64,000 nucleotides of DNA from Hygrocybe punicea (taxonomy: Eukaryota > Basidiomycota > Agaricomycetes > Agaricales > Hygrophoraceae), in assembly GCA_963556145.1 (NCBI GenBank), contig OY744472.1, forward strand, positions 5,084,001-5,148,000, read 5' to 3'. The position numbers and the translations under genes are program-made. Positions 32,189-43,868 of the stretch are shown piece after piece. Under the pieces are notes generated by a model that worked only from the letters and a program-made list of their open reading frames with translations, was not told the origin of the DNA and made no database searches. Every line of letters begins with the position of its first letter. The stretch's first letter is position 1.

Positions 32189-33936
32189 TGTAGAGGCTCC
32201 GGGCCATCTGGACCCGAATCCTCTTCATATCCCACATCGTCCCCATCCATTCCCATTCATGTATCGTCGATTCCGCCCGATTCCGGTCCTCTCCATCAAT
32301 TCCGCTCCGGATCCCCCTCCGGAATTGTTCATACTCAAGATGCGATGTCTCTAACGACCCAGAATCACTACGTATATAGTCATATATCATGTATCTATGT
32401 TTCCCGTCTCCTAGTACATAGCATTCCTCCACTCCACTCCACTCCTATCAGTTACAGCCTTCGCTTGTAGTACATAGTTACTACAGCACAGGATCACTCC
32501 CAGTAGTATAAAAGATGTACCATTATATTACTTCCTATCATATTACACCGTATCATATCACATCCCATCATATTACAGGTTATCGCTCCCCTTCAGTTCT
32601 ATTTCTTAGTCCTCGCTTCGTATCGTCTCCATATTAGTCTTCGTACTCCACTCCCTTCACTTCCCCTCTGATCTGGAACCCCGGATTCGGGTTGGATTGA
32701 CTAGACTACATAGAAAGACTTTACTCCTCTGATCACTTCTTAGCTGATCACCCTTTCGTAGATTCCCATTCGGGTCTACAACAGAACTCGCCGTCACACC
32801 GTTTATAGGAATGGGATATCTTACTATGGCCCATCATTGTCTCACCACCCATTGCCATGCCTCGTCCTCATGTCTGTCACATATAATCTCGTTTCTGGCT
32901 GCGTCCACTTCCAGCAACTCAGCTACAGCATTCTCGAAGTCCTTCTGCATTTCTGCATTGAGTTTTCTAAGGATAGCATTGTATTCTGTCGACATTTGGT
33001 GTTGGTGTTGGTGTTTGCTGGGTTTGTTAAATGATTGTTGGGCTTGTTGAGGTTGTTGTCAACATCGAGTCATGTTGAAAATTTTTATGTTTGTATTTGT
33101 TGCCCTGTCATGTGACCATTATTCCCTTGTCCAGCTGTTTCACCCCATACTATTTTGGTAGCTCTGGATCGCCCCTCCCGATGCTTCAATACCCACCAGC
33201 TTCGACTCCATTCACATTGTACTCCCGATTCCATCCATTTTCAACATCACTTACACTCATTTCTTCCCACGACTCTGGGATCTTCGTTATTTCATTTGGA
33301 TTGACCAGGGATGGTCTCAATCTGAGTCCTGACCAGATGTAGAGGCTCTGGATTGTGTGGATCATATCCTCTTCATATCTGACTCTGTTCCCATCCATTC
33401 TCATTCCTGTATCATCAATTCCGCTCAATTCTGGTCCCTCCTATCAATTCCAGTCTGGATTCTGCCTCCGGATTCATTCCTGCTCATGATGCAATGTCCC
33501 TAACAATCCGGAATCAGTACATATATAGTTGTATATCATATATCTTCGTTTCCTGTCCCCTAGTACATAGCACCACTCCTCCTATCCTCCTCTCCACTTG
33601 CCCCCTATCATTTACAGCCTTCACTCGTAGTACATAGTTACTACAGCACAGGATCCTTCATAGTAGTAGTATAAAAGTAGTACATTTACACTACAAAACC
33701 ATATAGAAATACAGGTTATCATCCCACTTCAGCTCTACTTCTTAGTCCTCTCTTCGTATCATCTGCACCTCTCTTTGTCCTTTCCCCCACACTCTCCCTC
33801 TGATTCCAGAACCACCTGGATTTGGGTTGGATTGATTAGACTGCTCAATAGAAACTGAACTCCTCTGATCACTTCTTAGCTGATCACCCCTTTCTGTAGA
33901 TTCCATTCTGGATCTACACTGACACTCACCATCACA
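32189..33936. mobile_element. Compact LTR element (TRIM-like): two 600-bp direct repeats around 539 bp
   Basis: 32189-32798 and 33338-33936 are direct repeats starting TGTAGAGGCTC and ending TCACA, each with GTATAAAAG (32502, 33669) and the shared blocks GTAGTACATAGTTACTAC and TGATCACTTCTTAGCTGATC. They differ at many positions, so the element is old. The interior has no reverse transcriptase; a minus-strand frame begins MSTEYNAILRKLNAEMQKDF and runs about 50 codons. The TATA box suggests + transcription. No 5-bp duplication found. Confidence 0.7.
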
Positions 33937-34560
33937 GTGTGCTTTGGCGATAGTCAGATTGGAGGGAATAGTGAAATGTCTTGTGATCAAGGATTGTTCA
34001 GAGTATACATGCAGGTGAGGAATGTTGTCAGATAGTCAGGGAGGATAATGGTAGGCATGGGATACGAAAGTGGAAACCATATATCCGGGAATAGAAATTG
34101 TCAATTACATGTTGGTATACTGTCGAGGCAGATGTCAGTTTCATCAATGAAGGAAGGTTGCCTTCTCCAGAGGCAAATCATGATGATGTAGAAACCAATC
34201 AGGAATGTGATCACTATGGCACCAATGATCATCACAGTTATGAACTGTTTGGTAAGGATAGCCATTGTGTATCGGTTTTGGAAGACAGTATGTCATACAG
34301 CGAGGACAATGAGAGTGTCATCTGTTGGCAAGGGGACTATTTGAGTACAGCAAGGTCATGTGGAGATGTGTCCATGGTTGGTCTGGATTGTTCTAGAAGA
34401 AAGGATAAAAAGGAAACAAGAACAAGAATAAACAACGATGTCCAAAAGAAGAAAAAAGGTAAAAGGAAATGAAAAAAGGAAGGTGTGGTAATGCGGAATC
34501 GTCATGGTGGATAATGGAGTTGGAATCAGAGTTGCGGAGTTGAAAAATGTAACAGCCTGG
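33937..34560. other. Spacer with one unassigned ORF
   Basis: The frame 34098-34472 (+) is acidic at first and Lys-rich at its end. It resembles no family I know and may be a chance ORF. Nothing else is visible. Confidence 0.35.
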
Positions 34561-35214
34561 TCATATGGAATCAGGATGATGGCATGGATAAACTTGATGA
34601 GCACACATGTAGGTTTGTTCTGAGGCATTACTGACAGATATAAACAAGTCAAGAGCATATCGCAAGTCTGGATCACTAATATCAATAGACTCTTGGATAG
34701 GATTATGCAGTTGCTCTAGCACATCATCACCAAGGTTTTCATCATCAAGAGAAGCATTCTTGAGTCCATTAATAAATACAAGTGAGATCCTGATATCATT
34801 GATCTTGACAGGAATATCCAATTCCTCTAACTCCAGTAAATCTGCTTGAGCAAGTGGCACTGCGGGCCTGGGGGATCTTCAAACTCAAGTGAAGCTAAGC
34901 TGCCAGGGTTAATCCCATCACCCTCCTAGTATCCACATCCATGTTTTGTTCAGTATGTCAACAGCAATGAGATATAAACTTGCTCACCTCGTCTGCATAT
35001 TTAAGTTCTACATCATCTTGAACTTCTGTGGCATGATGGTTATTGTTGTTGTTGTCATCAACATGTTCAAGACTATCCCTGTATTCAAGTCTACCAGCCT
35101 GGTTATCTTTGTTGTCCCAAGGGTGGCAGTTGTCCGAGTCAGCATGTGAGAATCACTGTCTTTGATCTCAACATCTTGAGCTGAACCTGAACCTGAACCC
35201 ACCACAAAAAACAC
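34561..35214 (-). pseudogene. Remnant of a large DNA-transposon ORF (CACTA/Plavaka-like)
   Basis: The frame from 34860 contains DIPVKINDIRISLVFINGLKNA, VLEQLHNPIQESIDISDPDLR and ALDLFISVSNASEQTY. This matches the N-terminal part of the big TE-encoded proteins common in agaricomycetes. The upstream frame to 35214 may be the preceding exon. There is no catalytic region in the window. Confidence 0.4.
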
Positions 35215-35397
35215 TGATGAAATATGAGAAATAACAGATTTCTTGAAGTCAAATATTGATAAAGCTACTAGTTGTCGTTCTCATGCCAGCCAAATCTGGT
35301 TGGTTCATTGGTATTCATTTTTATTTACTGATAGTCATTTACAGCTCTCACAAGTCTCTCTAAATCAATACAAATCCTTGGACTCTTCACTGGAAGT

Positions 35398-35640
35398 TGT
35401 TGGGAATAGTGGCCAAATAGTTGAGGAAAGGATTGGTAATCCGTATCACGTGACCCCAGAACTCAAACACACCCATCCAATGAATAATGCTGAAGTGCAG
35501 CATGTATTCTACTCACCACAAGAAACTTCTAGTAGATTTAGCTAATAGTATAAAAGCCCTCTCAGAGAGAGGCAAATATAATTCATTCCACACAAAATAA
35601 CTTAGCGGTCAACAACCACTGCCAACTATATATTCCAATA
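35398..35640 (+). repeat. 5' LTR of the copia element
   Basis: Starts TGTTGGGAATAG and ends TTCCAATA; TATAAAAG near 35549 is the likely promoter TATA box. Confidence 0.93.
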
Positions 35641-35724
35641 GGTTATGAGCCCTGAATGGCTTTAACAGAAACATGATCATGCACCTCCGAACATTGCATT
35701 ACCACCTCGTATACTTAGCTGACT

Positions 35725-37670
35725 ATGACAGATGAAGTCACGCACACATCGGGATCATACTGGATCGAGTTATTGAAGGGAAACAATTGGATGCCATGGA
35801 AGAGATGGATGTTAGCTGTGCTTCAGGATCTTGGGTTAGAGACGTACATCAATGCGGAATCAAAGGCCCCTGTCCTGGCGGACGCATCCCATCCTACATC
35901 AGAGGAATCCAAGGCGATGTAGAAATGGCGTGGCGGAGACGCCAAGATGAGGACACGGATTGAGCTCGCAATTGGCGACACGGAAATGATACATATCATT
36001 GGCATACACACAGCGAGTGAGATGTGGAAACAGCTAACCTTAGGGAATAGCACGGGTTACCCGCGGTTTTTGTACGGGTTTTTGTTAATGAGGGTATAGC
36101 TGTTGATTTTGTGATCGAAACGCACTAATTTTTGTGTCAAACGGATAAGAACTGAGTGAGATATGGCCAATACAAGATATAGCATCCCATCACAACAACT
36201 GATCCTATACTACTCTGATCTTTCCAAAAAATCTTGAAAAATCCGAGTTTTTGGAGTTTTTCAAGATTTTTTGGAAAGATCAGAGTAGTATAGGATCAGT
36301 TGTTGTGATGGGATGCTATATCTTGTATTGGCCATATCTCACTCAGTTCTTATCCGTTTGACACAAAAATTAGTGCGTTTCGATCACAAAATCAACAGCT
36401 ATACCCTCATTAACAAAAACCCGTACAAAAACCGCGGGTAACCCGTGCTATTCCCTAGCTAACCTTGGTAAAGGAATCCAGGGGGAAGCTCGGAATATTA
36501 GCGACGTGATGCACATTGTACTGGTCGATTGCTGAAGAAGGATTTGACCTAATCGAGCACATATCGAAGCTCTGGAAACTGCAGGAGGAACTCCACTTGA
36601 TGGGAAGCCTCGTTTCTGACGAAGACTTCGCAATGACACTTGTATCCTCCTTACCAGAAAGTTGGGACTTGTATACGTCAGCATATTTAGGCTTGAAGAA
36701 GGATGGAACATCACTGACGGCACACGAGCTAGTCGCGATCCTATTAGAGGAAGACCGCAGGTGCTGTGAGCACAGCGGAGATCCTAACAATGTCGCTATG
36801 CACAGGAGGTTCACTGGAAAGCGCGACAGAAAGGGTAACGGAAAGCAGAAAGTGGCCAATTCTGAGACGGAATGCTTCAACTGTCACAAAAAGGGACATA
36901 TGGCGAAGGACTGCTGGTCTAAAGGTGGCAGAAAGGAAGGGCAAGGGCCGAAAGGGAAAGGAAAGGGTGCCGGAAAGGGTGGAAACCAATGGAACCAAGC
37001 GAATCAAGCTGCGGACAATGTCAATAATATGTTACAGGATGTAGCATACACAGTGAATACAGACAATATTGCAAACTATGATTGGTTACTGGATTCTGGA
37101 ACAACAAGTCACATCAGCAATTCCCAAAATGCATTTATCACATACAAAACTCTGGACAAAGCTACCGTTCAAGGACTAGGAAAGGTAGCCGCTTGAGCTC
37201 TTGGTCGCGGAACCGTCATCTTACACTTCACAGTGGACAGAAAGGATGTACAGCATCAGCTACGAGATGTACTACATGTACCAGAGTCACAGAACTCGCT
37301 ACTATCGCTGAGCCAATTCGATGAAAGTGGTGGATGGGTTAACTTCTGCAACGGAATATGCAGGCTCTATACGAAGGAGAATAAACTTGTCGGAACAGGC
37401 CAGAAAGATGGACGACTATACCGTTTGAATGCCCAGGCGCAATCCCGCATGCCAGAAAAGGCAAATGTAGCCACGCCAAACAAAATGTCTTGGGATGAAT
37501 GGCACTGCCTATATGGACACATCGGAATGAGTGGACTCAAGACCCTGCAGAGAAATGGGTTAGTCACAGGTCTAGAAATCGATGAAGGGAGTATCCCTTC
37601 CCAAACCTGTGAGGCTTGCATTCAGGTGAAGCAAGCCATCCAGCCATTTCCAAAAGAGGCTGATTGACGA
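35725..37670 (+). pseudogene. Copia gag and protease region, interrupted
   Basis: Starts MTDEVTHTSGSYWIELLKGN and continues with the gag core to 36040, is interrupted by a fold-back element, and resumes in the same frame (LVKESRGKLGI). The zinc knuckle CFNCHKKGHMAKDC (near 36872) and the aspartic protease motif WLLDSGTTSHI (near 37083) are intact, followed by a GAG-pre-integrase domain (WHCLYGHIGMSGLKTL). Stops break it at 35920 (TAG), about 36508, 37194 and 37665 (TGA). Where I can compare with the family, these TGA codons stand where Arg (CGA) is plausible. Confidence 0.9.
36041..36457. mobile_element. Fold-back MITE, 417 bp, inside gag
   Basis: Exact duplication GCTAACCT at 36033-36040 and 36458-36465. 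Ends TAGGGAATAGCACGGG and complement. The whole element is a near-perfect palindrome with arms of about 195 bases around a spacer of about 18. No ORF. Confidence 0.95.
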
Positions 37671-37681
37671 TCCGAAGTCAC

Positions 37682-39121
37682 TAGGGTTTGAAAGTCCGGT
37701 CCGGTCCGGTTTTTTGACAAATTTCCAAAAGACCGCAACCGGAACCGGTTGCCATAACACCACAAGACGGCACAAACTGGACTCAACCACTCAGAACCGG
37801 TCTCTTGTGGTTCAGTTGCTGTCTTCTAACCAGATTTAACTGGTCCTTACATTAACCGGTTGCCAAACCAGTTGAAACCGGTCAGAACCGAAGTAAATAT
37901 ACTAAACCGAAGTAAATATACTAACTACCAACTAATGTATTAAATTATAAAAAATAAAATAGGGCGTTGGCGGCCCCAGCATGTTCAAGTTGGTAGTTGG
38001 TGGCCACGATTGTGAACACGTCGGTGATCGCGTTGGGTGCACAGGTAGGCGCAGACGCGTTGGCCGCTCTGTTGGGTGCGTGGGTGGTTGTGGACGCGTT
38101 GGCACGTTGGCGGCCCTGTTGCTGGTGTTGTGGTGGGTGCCCAACACGGCCATCCTCCGAGTCCCGGTTACCTCGCGGTTGCAGCGCCGACGTCGATTGA
38201 GGTGGCGGTGCGCATCCGCGAGGTATGTTGGGGGTTGGTGGTGGGATGGCCGTGGCTGTCGTCATGGTCGCGGTCGTGGTTGTCGTTGTTGTTGTGGTCG
38301 TTGTGGTGGTGGTGGTGGTGGTGGTGATGTTCGTGGTTGCTATTGTTGATGTTGTCGTTGCCGTCGTCCCATTTGGAGGGCCATGGGTGTCGTTGTCGTT
38401 GTCAGGGTGGTGGTGGTGGTGGTGGCCGTCGTTGTCATCCTCGTCCTCGCCGCCGTCGTCGTTGTGGTGGTGGTGGTGGCCGTCGTTGTCATCCTCGTCC
38501 TCGCTGCCATCGTCGTTGTGGTGGTGATGGTGGTGGTGGTGGTGGTGGTGATGTTCATGGTCGCTATTGTTGATGTTGTCGTCGCCATCGTCCCGTTTGG
38601 AGGGCCGTGGGTGTCGTTGTCGTTGTTGGGGTGGTGGTGGTGGTGGCCATCGTTGTCATACTCGTCCTCGCCGCCTGTCGTCCTCGTCGGGTGTTTGTGT
38701 TGTTTGTGTTGGTACTGCTGTTGTCGTCGTTTGTGTAATTAGTAGCTGAGAAAACCAAAAAAAAAAAACCAAAAAGAAAATACTTACCTTCTGCAGCGGG
38801 GATGGGTGCGCCAACCCCCATTGCCTTTTCTCGTATTGCATTCCCTCGTGATGCCGCTGTTTTGCTGCCGTCATCGTCGTTTTCCACCGTCGTGGTCATT
38901 TGCCACCGTCGTGGTCGTTTGCTGAACTTGTAGTGAGTTGAGTTGTAACCGGTTGTAACCGGTTACAACTCGGTTGCGTAAGCTTTGTCCACATTGAAAA
39001 ACTGCAACCGGCAACCTCCCAAAAGTGGCCCAACCGCAACCGGCGGTCCGGTTTTTTTGCGGTTGGGTCCGGTCCAGTTCTGGTTTTTTTCCGGTCCTAT
39101 GGACTGGACTTTAAAACACTA
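37682..39121. mobile_element. hAT-like element, CCGGTT subterminal motif, inside the copia integrase
   Basis: Exact duplication GAAGTCAC at 37674-37681 and 39122-39129; ends TAGGGTTTGAAAGTCC and TAGTGTTTTAAAGTCC (inverted). AACCGG/CCGGTT is reiterated at 37700-37910 and 38940-39095. The core (38100-38700) is GTGGTG/GTCGTT triplet repeat. No transposase. The copia protein continues precisely across it (RSEVT then GERTLSEVW). Confidence 0.95.
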
Positions 39122-39129
39122 GAAGTCAC

Positions 39130-39751
39130 CGGAGAGCGGACTTTGAGCGAAGTCTGGGGCCCAGCACGCGTAGAGTCTATTGGAGGATCAAGATACTATA
39201 TCTCATTCATGGACAACGCGACACGCACCGTAACCACTTTATTCATGAAACGGAAAAGCCAGGCAACGGAACACATCAGGGCTTACGTTAACATGATCGA
39301 GAAGAAGTTCGATCGAAACCCTAAATATTTGCGGTTCAATAACGGAAAGGAACTCATCAACAAGGAAGTTGAGAGATGGGCAGTGGAGAAGGGAATTGTC
39401 ATCGAAACAACAGCCCCTTACTCACCCTCACAACACGGAACGGCGGAAAGATTTAATCGCATGTTACTGGAGTTAGCCCGTGCGATGTTGATCACTAAAA
39501 ACCTGCCCGCATTCCTTTGGCCGGAAGCCATTGCACATGCAGCATACATTCGAAACCGATCCCCCATCAAGGCTCTAGATGGAATGACTCTGCATGAAGC
39601 CTGGACTGGCAAGAAGCCAGATGTATCACATTTCCAGGAGTTCAGATGCGATGTTTGGGTCTTATATCAAGGCGGAAAGAGATCGAAGCTGGCACCACGA
39701 TCAGCTAAGATGAAGTTCGTAGGATTTGTGGAGTCGCAGAAGGCTATCTGA
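39130..39751 (+). pseudogene. Copia integrase core
   Basis: Reads LSEVWGPARVESIGGSRYYI, then FMDNATR with the first catalytic Asp, KYLRFNNGKE where the second catalytic Asp of the usual TDNGKE is Asn, and HGTAERFNR with the catalytic Glu. A C-terminal LWPEAIAHAAYIRNRSP block follows. The frame stops at TGA 39749 and the text continues beyond it (YYDATTWTIKMSWNVAFHKDG in another phase). The Asp-to-Asn change alone would abolish strand transfer. Confidence 0.92.
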
Positions 39752-40261
39752 TACTACGATGCCACAACGTGGACTATTAAAATGTCATGGAATGTTGCAT
39801 TTCACAAGGATGGGGCATTGCAGGAAGTCCAGATTGTATCCAACTTACCGGGTTTGCAATTCGAGGGGGAGCAGAGTGAATCTGATGACTTGCAAACTCT
39901 GGAACCACCGGAACCCACAATGGAATCACCGGAACCCACTGTAATGGCCCCAGAAAGGGTCATTCGCAGACCAGAAACCGAAATAACATACCCACCGAGA
40001 GCAACCCGAGGAGTTGACTGCAACTACTGACAATTAAACAACCCGCGTGCACAACCAACACAATGCGAGATACGTGAACCACTTGATGTATGGAGACCAA
40101 TGGAATCATCCGCAGCGAAACAAAAGGAAAAATTCAGCATGGAAACAACCATAGCATATGCATTCTTGAGTATAATGCAGCAGGATAGCAGTCTCACCAA
40201 CAAGGACCCATGGGATTTAAGGGAATCCAGGGAAGCTGTAGATTGGGAGAACTGGTAGGTA

Positions 40262-41853
40262 GTGATGAAAGAGGAATTTGATCAGCTACAAGAAATGGGC
40301 GTTTGGAAACTCGTAGACTTACCGGAGGGGCGGGAAGCCATCAGAAGCAAGTGGGTTTTTCACCGGAAACATGATGAAACAGGTGCAATCACTAGGCACA
40401 AGGCCCGGTTAGTAGCCCAGGGGTTCTCGCAGAAGCCCGGAGTGGATTTCAGCAAAACTGGAACATTCACTCCTGTGATGCAGTTCGAGACATTACGGAC
40501 GTGGCTCGCATATTCCGCAGTCAAGGATTGGGATATCCAGCAGATGGATATCAAAGGTGCATACCTTAACGGATGGGTGAAGGAGGAGCTGTACATGAAG
40601 CAGCCGGCGGAATTTGAGGATGGAACCAGATGGGTTTGCCGCCTCATACGCACTATATATGGTCTCAGGCAAGCTGGAAACATATGGAACATGGATTTCA
40701 ATAACACGATGAAGGAATTTTGTTATACGAGATTGTGGACTGACTACTGCGTGTACTACTATCAGGAAGGTGAAAACTTTTCCATTGTACTCGTATGGGT
40801 CAATGACCTCATGGCTTACACGAACAACTGAGCGATGAATCAACGGGTAATCAACCAGCTGAAGGAATAACAGTCATCGGAAACCCAACGTTACTGCTCA
40901 GAATCCATATCAAATGAGACCACCAACAACGGAAAGTCACTCTATCACAAAGCCACTATATCCGGAAGATCCTCGCAAAGGCCGGAATGAAGGATGCCAA
41001 GCCGGTATCAACCCCAATGGACCAGAACGTGGTTCTACGAATAAACGAAACTGAAACCGATGAGAACGAGTGGAAACGCACCTCGATCGAGTATGCAACA
41101 CGAGTCAGAGAGCTCTTGTATGCTGCACACACAACAATACCCGATATCATGTATGCAACTGTAACTGTTGCGCAATTCACATGGAACCCAAGTCCAGAAC
41201 ACTGGACAGCACTTAAAAGGATATTCTGCTATCTAAAGGGAACAATGGATTATGAACTAACATACAGCGGAAAGGACCAACGGACTACGACGGAGACCAT
41301 TCATTATGTCGATGCCGATTGGGGATCCAACCCACACTGGAAATCCATTAGCAGATATGTGTTCACAATCGCCATGGCTTGGAGCTCGAAGAAGCAAAGC
41401 ACAATTGCGTTGTCAACAGCTGAAGCGGAATATGTCACCGCTACTCATGCCACAAAGCAGTTAATCTGGCATAGAAACTTATTGAAGGAATTGGACCTAC
41501 GATCGGACGAAACATCAATTTTACGATCCGATAATCAGGCTGCAATTGCTATATTGCACAACCCAGAATTCCACATGTGGACGAAGCACATAGATATCAA
41601 TCTACATTTCCTACGAGATCACGTCGTGTCTGGTATCCTCAAAGTCACATATATTCCTTCAGAAGAAAATCTAGCGGACATATTTACAAAAGGGTTACCT
41701 CACCCGCTTCACGCAAAGTTCACAGCCGAACTTGGTCTATTGACCAGAGAGGAACAGGAAAGAGTGGAACATGTAACAGAATACATGAACAATGTTTACT
41801 GCGACCCGGAACGAGTCGAAGAGTATTCAACCAAGGGGGAGTGTTGGGAATAG
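40262..41853 (+). pseudogene. Copia reverse transcriptase and RNase H
   Basis: RT (40262-40831): WKLVDLPEGREAIRSKWVF, QMDIKGAYLNG with the first catalytic Asp, IYGLRQAG, and VLVWVNDLM where the YVDD-type box has Asn for the first Asp of the pair. TGA at 40829 ends this frame; a short broken stretch follows. The downstream frame (40987-41853) has the thumb/connection and RNase H: YVDADWGSNP, WSSKKQSTIALSTAEAEY, SDNQAAIAI, KHIDINLHFLRD, NLADIFTKGLP. It ends just before the 3' LTR. Confidence 0.92.
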
Positions 41854-42084
41854 TGGCCAAATAGTCGCGGAAAGGATTGGTAATCCGTATCACGTGACCC
41901 CGGAACTCAAACACACCCATCCGATGAATAATGCTGAAGTGCAGCATGTATTCTACTCACCAAAAGAAACATCTAGTAGATTTAACTAGTAGTATAAAAG
42001 CCCTCTCAGAGAGAGGCAAATATAATTCATTCCACACAAAATAACTTAGCAGTCAACAACCACTGCCAACTATATATTCCAATA
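41842..42084 (+). repeat. 3' LTR of the copia element
   Basis: Same length as the 5' LTR, with nine differences by my count; TATAAAAG near 41993. Confidence 0.93.
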
Positions 42085-42242
42085 GGAGTTATAAGCCGTG
42101 GCATTGTCATGAGTGATTTCGGTGGTCAATTTTGGAAGTGGCGGTGCCAATAATAATTCATAATTATCAATGCATGCAAATAAAATAATAATATTAAAAC
42201 CACCGCTCTGCTCACGTGATAAGATTCCTGTGTGAGGCAAAA

Positions 42243-43845
42243 GCTTTGGCTCGATACTGATGTCTGTTGAGGAATAAATAATAAATAAATAAATAAATAA
42301 ATAAATAAAATAAAATTGAATTGGATAAAATCAGTATCTGTACATCAGTAAATAACAATTGATAGTCAAGGCTTATTGGGTCTCTTTGAGTCCCTACCAT
42401 TGCAGACACTCTTGCCACAATCCCTATACTGATCCAAACACAACCTTACCTCCTTTCTTCCCTTACATGATTCTTTTCCACATTTTTTGCATGTTTGCAT
42501 CTTCCTTTTCTGGGATTTGGCTGTGCTGGGGTAGGAAGGGAAGCCAAATCTCTGCTTGTGTGATAGGGAGTTGAGTTGGCTGTGAATTTGTTGGGAGACA
42601 GACATGGCTTGGTGTTGTGGCAACACTGAGTGAGAGGATAAGTTTCCAGTTGCACTATCAGCAGAAATTTCCAGAAGTCCTTTTCCAACAACATGCTGTC
42701 TGAGTGGTTGCTGTGGGGCATTTGGAACCTCCAGCACATGACATGGATCAAGAATTGCAGTGTGAAGTGATGCATGAGCATCTGAGGACATTGAATCTGA
42801 GGGATTGTCAAATATTAATGCTTGTCTTCCACTCTCTATAGTAGGTGTTGAGCTGTTCTGTCAGCTGATAGGCAGTGTCAGTATCATACAATGAGGTCAT
42901 GAATGCAGAAATGCAGACACACCTTATATGATATATGCTGATTCATATCTGCATGAAATTTCATTCCCATACTGCTTCACTCCAGTTTAATTTGGCTGGG
43001 CAGTGGAGTTGAAGGTGAGATTGGTGAACATCAGCTGACAAAACAGTGCCTGCTCCTCCAGATTGTGAACAGGCAGGATTGCTTTTCAAGTTCCTTGTAA
43101 TTTGACAAGGAAATGGTGAGGTTGCTTGGCATCTATGTAGTCAACATGCCACATCGTAAAAGCTGATGAGCAAGCTGTAGTATATTAACTTTGACATAAG
43201 GGTGGCTTCATATTTCATATTTTAAAAATATCTAATGTTTTCTCTAGGTCCTATACTACTTCAAAGAGATTAGACTACATCTCTGCTCAAGAAAAATCAA
43301 ATACCAAAACTTAGTATTCTGCTTGAAGTAATTCACAGTGCTGGCAAGGCAGGATACAGAAGTTAGAATACAGCAGCACAACTGGAAGGTAAAGAGGAGT
43401 CATAAATGGTTAATTTTGGGATGGGTAAGTCAAAAAAGCATATTTTGGTGTGGCATTTTTCTCCAAATGACCAGAAACTTCATTTTTCTTCATTAAATAA
43501 AGTACTGAAAACTTGTTGTATACTTAAAATCAGACATTTTACAACACTTGGCTAAGGAATAAATAACAATTTACAAGGCTCTAGTGCCAAAGAAAGTGCA
43601 GATTTAAATAAATCTATTAATATTGACTCTATTTCTGCCTAAAAAGCCTTGACATTGCAGTGTCATTTGTAGTGTAACATGCCAACAGCATCTGACAATT
43701 TTTCTGGCATTTATTTAGTTGGGCATTGCAGCAAAACAATGAAAACAATGCCTGCATCACCAAAAGCAGCACCTGAGTTGCTTAGTCATCGCTTAGTCAG
43801 TATCAGTATCAGTATCCGCAACAGACATCAGTATCGAGCCAAAGC
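42243..43845. mobile_element. DNA transposon with 27-bp perfect terminal inverted repeats, next to eIF3g
   Basis: The left end GCTTTGGCTCGATACTGATG and the right end are exact inverted repeats for 27 bases. A TTTATTTA microsatellite lies near 42275-42310. It carries a Cys-rich ORF on the minus strand but no recognisable transposase. An inverted, partial relative is at 10950-11660. No convincing target duplication. Its right end is 23 bases before the eIF3g ATG. Confidence 0.8.
42366..42791 (-). CDS. Cys-rich ORF carried by the transposon
   Basis: ATG at 42791, 141 codons. Residues 95-141 contain TCKKCGKESCKGRKEV then LCLDQYRDCGKSVCNGRDS, two linked CxxC-type clusters of the kind seen at the C-terminus of other TE-encoded proteins in these fungi, so probably zinc binding. 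The N-terminal part is Ser/Gln-rich and non-descript. It may be an exon of a larger, lost gene. Confidence 0.45.
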   Translation of the reverse strand: MSSDAHASLHTAILDPCHVLEVPNAPQQPLRQHVVGKGLLEISADSATGNLSSHSVLPQHQAMSVSQQIHSQLNSLSHKQRFGFPSYPSTAKSQKRKMQTCKKCGKESCKGRKEVRLCLDQYRDCGKSVCNGRDSKRPNKP

Positions 43846-43868
43846 TCCAAAGCTTTTTCACTACGGCA

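Larger units (their letters stand above)
35398..42084 (+). mobile_element. Ty1/copia LTR retrotransposon, degenerate, with two nested DNA elements
   Basis: Identical-length LTRs (243 bp) at 35398-35640 and 41842-42084; flanks GAAGT and GGAGT agree at 4 of 5. The first LTR is followed by GGTTATGAGCCC, a copia-type primer-binding site. Domain order gag, protease, integrase, reverse transcriptase, RNase H is the copia order. LTRs differ at 9 positions by my count (about 3.7 %). Insertions at 36041-36457 and 37682-39121 came later. The open frame is broken many times, so it is inactive. Confidence 0.95.

Noticed and set aside
38225..38742. Val-rich ORFs resembling transmembrane proteins
   Set aside because: They are the GTGGTG/GTCGTT core of the CCGGTT element, with other frames equally open.
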